NCBI GenBank assembly: GCA_937896695.1
Contig: CALBOT010000035.1
Span: forward strand, 1-9,975
Source of the DNA: an uncultured Candidatus Nitrosopelagicus sp.
GTDB lineage: Archaea; Thermoproteota; Nitrososphaeria; Nitrososphaerales; Nitrosopumilaceae
Length of the DNA stretch: 9,975 nucleotides
Reading direction: 5' to 3'
The translations under genes were made by a program, and so were the position numbers. Below, piece after piece: positions 6,894 to 9,975 of this stretch (positions are counted from its first letter, which is position 1; each line of letters begins with the position of its first letter). Below the pieces are notes generated by a model that was given only the letters and a program-made list of their open reading frames with translations, was not told the DNA's origin and searched no databases.

Positions 6894-7202
6894 ATGGCTG
6901 AAAAATCACCATATGTTTTAGTTAGCGTCTTCAAAGAAGATGCAAAAGAAGAAGATGTAGCAGCTGCCGCAGGCACAATTGCTACAATCATTGACGACTG
7001 GAATGCAAAAGGAAATATGATTTGGAGCGGTTCATTTGACGATAATAAAACCGCAATGTCAGTAATTGAAGGAGACAAAGATACAGCAGAAGATTTCTTC
7101 AATAAATACAATGACACATGCAAATCATTTCTTTCATCATACATGTATCAATGGGATGCAATGCCTCTTTTGTCACTAATAGGACAGAAACAAGCATCCT
7201 AA
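6894..7202 (+). CDS. Small soluble protein, possible ferredoxin-like alpha/beta (ABM/DUF3303-type) fold
   Basis: This encodes 102 aa with no signal peptide or membrane segment, so it is probably cytoplasmic. The layout suggests beta (YVLVSVF, 7-13), helix (about 18-39), beta (NMIWSGSF, 41-48), beta (TAMSVIEG, 53-60), helix (63-81) and a C-terminal SYMYQWDAMPLLSLI segment. This is the pattern of small dimeric alpha/beta-barrel proteins, including DUF3303 and monooxygenase-like families, whose members end in a similar W-x-x-x-P strand. The match is by eye and I would not assign a reaction. The ATG at 6894 is supported by a TATA box 26 nt upstream. The gene stands alone and converges on the protease operon, with 29 bp between the stops. 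The complementary 92-codon frame at 6866-7144 is treated as a shadow. Confidence 0.85.
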   Translation: MAEKSPYVLVSVFKEDAKEEDVAAAAGTIATIIDDWNAKGNMIWSGSFDDNKTAMSVIEGDKDTAEDFFNKYNDTCKSFLSSYMYQWDAMPLLSLIGQKQAS

Positions 7203-7206
7203 CAAG

Positions 7207-7233
7207 TGTGATAATTAATCACAGTATTTTTTT
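7207..7233 (+). terminator. Hairpin plus T-tract after the 102-aa gene
   Basis: TGTGAT (7207-7212) and ATCACA (7218-7223) form a 6-bp stem with a 5-nt loop, followed by seven T (7227-7233). It starts 5 nt after the stop codon. Archaeal termination relies mainly on the T-tract. The T-tract reaches into the stop codon of the convergent protease gene. Confidence 0.5.
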
Positions 7234-8857
7234 AAATTATTATTATTCCTTGCTTCAATAGGTAATCGATAGTTTTAAGAAATTCATCATCAGAAAGTTT
7301 TTCATCAATCCACCATGTGAGAATATCAATAATCCAATATGGAATGTGAGGTTGGGAGAAATTTGAATATTCGTAAGTTCCAAGTAGTCCTTTGTTTCGA
7401 AGATATTCAAACGCATCAAATAATAATTGATCAGTAGCTTGTTCATTTATCCACCATCCAACATTTGATTTAATCCATCCAGGAAGCATAATTGTTGAGT
7501 CAGTAGTAATCATTTTTCCGTTGTGTTCAATTAATGATTTTGATGTTTTGAGATTTTGTTGAATGTTTGGATAGTTTGGATTAATTTCATACAACTGTTC
7601 AAAATATGACAATGATTTTTCATAATTTTTTAATTGTATTAATGCCAGACCAATTTTATTCAAAGCGTTCAGATACAATGGTTCGTGAATTTTATCAACA
7701 GCATTCATAACTGCTTTATAATTTTTAATAGCATCACCATACAAACCCATTTCAAAAAATCTTTCAGCATCATTGTTAACCTGAATAATGTTTAAAGCAT
7801 CAGATTTTGATTCAAGAGGAATATCAGTTTGCTCTACCTGAAAAATTAAATTTTTACTTTGATCAATCTTATCAACGTAAGAAAATTCAATTGAATATTT
7901 TCCAGGTAATGATTTGTAATTAAAATTCAAATATGTTTCAAAAAATCCATTTCTAGTTGGTTTAACTTTTAGAACCTCCATAGAAAGATCAGGATTTGTA
8001 ATCAATATGAAAACAGGATGTCCAGACATGTATACAGTATTTTTTATCTGACCAGAAATTGTCATCATAGTATCCTGATGGCGAAATAACTTTACAGTAT
8101 TTTTTGAGATTTCAGTAGATTCAAACGGGTACAGAGGATCTAATGGAGAGATTGGGTTTTCAATAATTATTTCATTAGGTCTTTGTTCAGAAAATGCATG
8201 AAATCCATAACTTCCATAAATTGTACGGACCAGTTGAACATCAATTTCAGTAATCTTTCTCAAATCAGGGTTTACGTGTGCAGGTGCAAACATTATCGAA
8301 GGAGGAGAGTCATCACGTGTTGCAATTTTTCTATTATAGTCATTGTCATCAGTTGTATAATGACCAAGACCAAAGGTATGGCCCATTTCATGCAGAGTAG
8401 TTTTTAAAATTCCATCCATCCATTTGTCACCATAGACTGATTGTTGATTTTCATAGTAGATGAAAATTGAATTTCTCATAAACGCTCCAAGTGTTTTGCT
8501 AAGTAATGAACCAGAAAATTCAGGATCATCTCTAAACAATATAGTAATTGTACATTCATCACTTACAGATTCATTTTTTCCAATTTTTTTGAATTTCATA
8601 TCCCAAAATTCTTTATTTGTTGAATCAGATTCCTGTAATTGTGTTTTCCACATGTAAACTGCAAGCTCTGATTGAGAAATCATTTCATTCATTTCAAATT
8701 GATCAATTTTATCGCTAATCGATTCAACAGCACAATATGTAGGAATTTCAGTCAGTCTTTGATTGATGGTAGGATATGTGTAATCTAATGCATATGCATA
8801 AGGGAAACCTATTGAAATAATTATTGTAAGAGATAGTAATATTATGTAATAATTCAT
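7232..8857 (-). CDS. Secreted matrixin-like zinc metalloprotease with TPR-like helices and W-rich C-terminal repeats
   Basis: This encodes 541 aa starting at an ATG. Residues 1-23 form a signal peptide ending AYA, so the protein is exported. The catalytic zinc site of metzincins is complete: HEMGHTFGLGH at 156-166 (ligands H156, H160, H166, base E157), with a matrixin-type Met-turn SIM at 187-189. Cys 42 and Cys 102 could form a disulfide. A beta-rich middle region (about 230-345) is followed by TPR-like helix pairs (about 361-440). Two W-rich repeats close the protein, 458-492 (PGWIKSNVGWW...) and 506-540 (PYWIIDILTWW...), a motif I recall at the ends of exported thaumarchaeal proteins and probably used for surface association or binding. 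It is the last gene of a tight operon, and its ATG directly follows the stop of the 55-aa gene. The substrate is unknown. No obvious Cys-switch propeptide is visible. Confidence 0.92.
   Translation of the reverse strand: MNYYIILLSLTIIISIGFPYAYALDYTYPTINQRLTEIPTYCAVESISDKIDQFEMNEMISQSELAVYMWKTQLQESDSTNKEFWDMKFKKIGKNESVSDECTITILFRDDPEFSGSLLSKTLGAFMRNSIFIYYENQQSVYGDKWMDGILKTTLHEMGHTFGLGHYTTDDNDYNRKIATRDDSPPSIMFAPAHVNPDLRKITEIDVQLVRTIYGSYGFHAFSEQRPNEIIIENPISPLDPLYPFESTEISKNTVKLFRHQDTMMTISGQIKNTVYMSGHPVFILITNPDLSMEVLKVKPTRNGFFETYLNFNYKSLPGKYSIEFSYVDKIDQSKNLIFQVEQTDIPLESKSDALNIIQVNNDAERFFEMGLYGDAIKNYKAVMNAVDKIHEPLYLNALNKIGLALIQLKNYEKSLSYFEQLYEINPNYPNIQQNLKTSKSLIEHNGKMITTDSTIMLPGWIKSNVGWWINEQATDQLLFDAFEYLRNKGLLGTYEYSNFSQPHIPYWIIDILTWWIDEKLSDDEFLKTIDYLLKQGIIII
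7235..7489 (-). repeat. Region encoding two W-rich C-terminal repeats of the protease
   Basis: Two units of about 35 residues follow the pattern P-x-W-I-x5-WWI-x-(D/E)-x7-(F/L)-x4-(Y/E)-x2-(K/L)-x2-G-(L/I)-(L/I). The pairing is at protein level only; the DNA copies have diverged. Confidence 0.75.
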
Positions 8858-9025
8858 TTAATCAATTACGTATCTTTTTGCTCGTTTCACATGATCATCG
8901 TCTAGATGTTTTGCCATCATGATTCCTAACATGTAAGAACGTGCTGCTGCATCATCAGGATTGTTATCAAGAGTTTTTGCATTAATTTCAAAACCATCTG
9001 CGGCAATTTTTTTAAAATCAGTCAT
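8858..9025 (-). CDS. Small acidic helical protein, 55 aa, unknown function
   Basis: An ATG at 9023-9025 opens a 55-codon frame ending in TAA at 8858-8860. The protein starts MTDFKKIAADGFEIN and is rich in Asp and Ala (NNPDDAAARSYMLGIMMAKH, then LDDDHVKRAKRYVID). It looks like two or three helices, with no signal peptide or membrane segment, so it is probably cytoplasmic. It fills the only gap in the operon exactly: 9 nt after the two-TM gene stop, and its own stop directly abuts the protease ATG at 8857. That packing is the main argument that it is real. I do not recognise the family. A helical hairpin of TPR-like type is possible but not demonstrated. Confidence 0.72.
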   Translation of the reverse strand: MTDFKKIAADGFEINAKTLDNNPDDAAARSYMLGIMMAKHLDDDHVKRAKRYVID

Positions 9026-9034
9026 GATATAGAA

Positions 9035-9241
9035 TTAATCAACTCGTTTTAAGATCTTTCGGTTTTTGAGATATGAAATAAGAAGGTAAATTCCAACAAT
9101 AATGAAACCAATACTTCCAATAATTACTATTACAGTAGTATTAGTTTGAAAACTAGTTCCAGCATCATATGCAGAATACATTCCAACGAATACAAAAAAT
9201 ATTCCTAAAACTAGATACGTTCTTTGATAAAACAGATTCAT
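9035..9241 (-). CDS. Small two-TM membrane protein, unknown function
   Basis: This encodes 68 aa with two hydrophobic segments, about 9-27 (VLGIFFVFVGMYSAY) and 36-58 (TVIVIIGSIGFIIVGIYLLI). A short polar loop with a TNTT sequence separates them, and the tail is basic (KNRKILKRVD). The positive-inside rule puts both ends in the cytoplasm and the loop outside. The ATG at 9241 directly follows the TAG of the DUF192 gene with no spacer. I do not recognise a family. From its position it may support the exported DUF192 protein or the protease, but nothing in the sequence proves it. Confidence 0.8.
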   Translation of the reverse strand: MNLFYQRTYLVLGIFFVFVGMYSAYDAGTSFQTNTTVIVIIGSIGFIIVGIYLLISYLKNRKILKRVD

Positions 9242-9745
9242 CTAAATCGATATAATTTCTAATCGAGAGTTTTCAGTAATAGAATTTTCATCAACATAAC
9301 CAGAGATCATTTCAAGGACATATTGTGCATTATCAGCAGAAACTCCATTCGATTTACAACTCATTACTTCAAGAGGAGTTATACACGGTGGAACATTTTT
9401 CTCTATTGCAACAACAGAGCCTTTTTCATTAAACCAAATAATATCAAGAGGGAATTGCATGTTTTTCATCCACATAGGTCTATTGCCAGGTTCATTAAAC
9501 ACAAACAACATTCCTTTGTCATTGGCAAGAAAACTTTCAGACTCCCACATCAGACCACGCATTCTACGAGGATCAGTATCTGCAATGTAAACTTCAAGAA
9601 GTTTATCATCTAATTGTACAGTCCCCATCAAAAAATCAGAATTTGCATCAATTTTTACTTCAGATGGAATTGATACCATGCCAGCCACACCAACAATAAC
9701 AGCTGCAATTCCAATAGGAATCAAAACTTGAAGTCGTGTTGGCAT
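9242..9745 (-). CDS. Membrane-anchored DUF192 family protein
   Basis: This encodes 167 aa. Residues about 7-27 are a hydrophobic N-terminal anchor or signal (VLIPIGIAAVIVGVAGMVS), and the rest is a DUF192 domain of usual size facing outside. Recognised family features are RMRGLM (61-66), GMLFVF (78-83), the PMWMKNMQFPLDIIWF block (90-105), VPPC (118-121) and YVLEM (142-146). Cys 121 and Cys 130 may form a disulfide. DUF192 proteins are small beta-rich domains that are widespread in bacteria and archaea without an agreed function. The gene leads a four-gene minus-strand operon ending in the zinc protease. The ATG at 9745 has a strong AT-rich promoter-like tract just upstream. Confidence 0.92.
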   Translation of the reverse strand: MPTRLQVLIPIGIAAVIVGVAGMVSIPSEVKIDANSDFLMGTVQLDDKLLEVYIADTDPRRMRGLMWESESFLANDKGMLFVFNEPGNRPMWMKNMQFPLDIIWFNEKGSVVAIEKNVPPCITPLEVMSCKSNGVSADNAQYVLEMISGYVDENSITENSRLEIISI

Positions 9746-9758
9746 ATACTATATCATA

Positions 9759-9774
9759 TAATATAAAATAAAAA
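9759..9774 (-). promoter_or_regulatory. TATA-like tract upstream of the DUF192-protease operon
   Basis: The minus strand reads as a T/A tract containing TTTTATTTTATAT, centred about 22-26 nt upstream of the ATG at 9745. This is consistent with a leaderless or near-leaderless start. The same T-rich stretch could end transcription of the preceding ORF, whose stop lies at 9784, so the two uses may overlap. Confidence 0.4.
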
Positions 9775-9783
9775 CTAAAGCAA

Positions 9784-9972
9784 TTACAAAGATGCTTTGA
9801 ATTGGTTAATTGATGTAAGTGTCTCATGTGTGTTATGACCGATATCTTTCAAGGTAGTGCCATTGTATTTTTTATCCAAGTATCTACCTGCCAATATCAT
9901 TGGTGCCCCAACTGCAACAGTTACTCCTGTTGGTTCAGGAATCCACAACATGAGAAATCCCAATTTTTGCAT
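9784..9972 (-). CDS. Small protein with a hydrophobic N-terminal half, unknown; start may lie beyond the window
   Basis: An ATG at 9972 gives 62 aa. The frame stays open to the right edge (one more Lys codon), so the true start may be upstream. Residues about 4-31 are hydrophobic (GFLMLWIPEP, then TGVTVAVGAPMILAGRYL), interrupted by a Pro-rich turn, and could form a single membrane segment. The C-terminal half is polar (DKKYNGTTLKDIGHNTHETL). I do not recognise it. It lies on the same strand as the DUF192 operon with a 38-nt gap that contains a promoter-like tract, so it is probably a separate unit. Confidence 0.65.
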   Translation of the reverse strand: MQKLGFLMLWIPEPTGVTVAVGAPMILAGRYLDKKYNGTTLKDIGHNTHETLTSINQFKASL

Positions 9973-9975
9973 TTT

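Noticed and set aside
6866..7144. Minus-strand 92-codon frame opposite the 102-aa gene
   Set aside because: It is the complement of a plus-strand gene with a TATA box at the right spacing. The product is Ser/Ala-rich with no recognisable features.
9323..9613. Plus-strand 96-codon frame
   Set aside because: It is antisense to the clearly recognised DUF192 gene; the translation has no family resemblance.

Overview
The window looks like a piece of an AT-rich ammonia-oxidising archaeon (Nitrososphaerota/Thaumarchaeota, Nitrosopumilus-like). The signs are archaeal TATA boxes about 26 nt upstream of start codons (leaderless style), TTG starts on two secreted or membrane proteins, a short tryptophan-rich C-terminal repeat (GWIKSNVGWW / YWIIDILTWW) that I recall from exported thaumarchaeal proteins, and many small lineage-specific ORFs. 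The taxonomic call is by pattern recognition, not by a search.

Left part (1-6446, all minus strand). An FTR1-type iron permease gene with a very large extracytoplasmic N-terminal region (start 6407) is followed, with a 20-nt overlap, by a hydantoinase/oxoprolinase HyuA-like ATPase gene (4192-2072). After a 90-nt gap with its own TATA box comes a secreted protein that runs off the left edge (1982-1, 660 complete codons, no stop). This protein is a tandem repeat with an exact 472-codon period. It also carries the helical module found in the FTR1 ectodomain, including an identical DMREELR heptapeptide. I read these three genes as a probable extracellular metal (iron) acquisition locus. A clear inverted repeat overlies the candidate TATA box of the FTR1 gene and may be an operator.

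Middle (6408-6893). This is a 486-nt AT-rich gap between the divergent FTR1 gene and a small plus-strand gene. Most of it is featureless, but 6741-6821 can fold into a closed RNA element. It has a 14-bp outer stem whose G-U pairs favour the plus strand, a 5-bp hairpin and a second small stem, with a TATA-like box 26-27 nt upstream. I do not recognise a known RNA family in it.

Right part. A 102-aa soluble protein gene on the plus strand (6894-7202), apparently leaderless, converges on a compact minus-strand operon: DUF192 protein (9745-9242), two-TM protein (9241-9035), a 55-aa acidic protein (9025-8858) and a secreted matrixin-like zinc protease with TPR-like helices and two W-rich C-terminal repeats (8857-7232). 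Two of the three junctions have zero spacing and the third is 9 nt. A further small ORF (9972-9784), possibly continuing past the right edge, lies upstream on the same strand.
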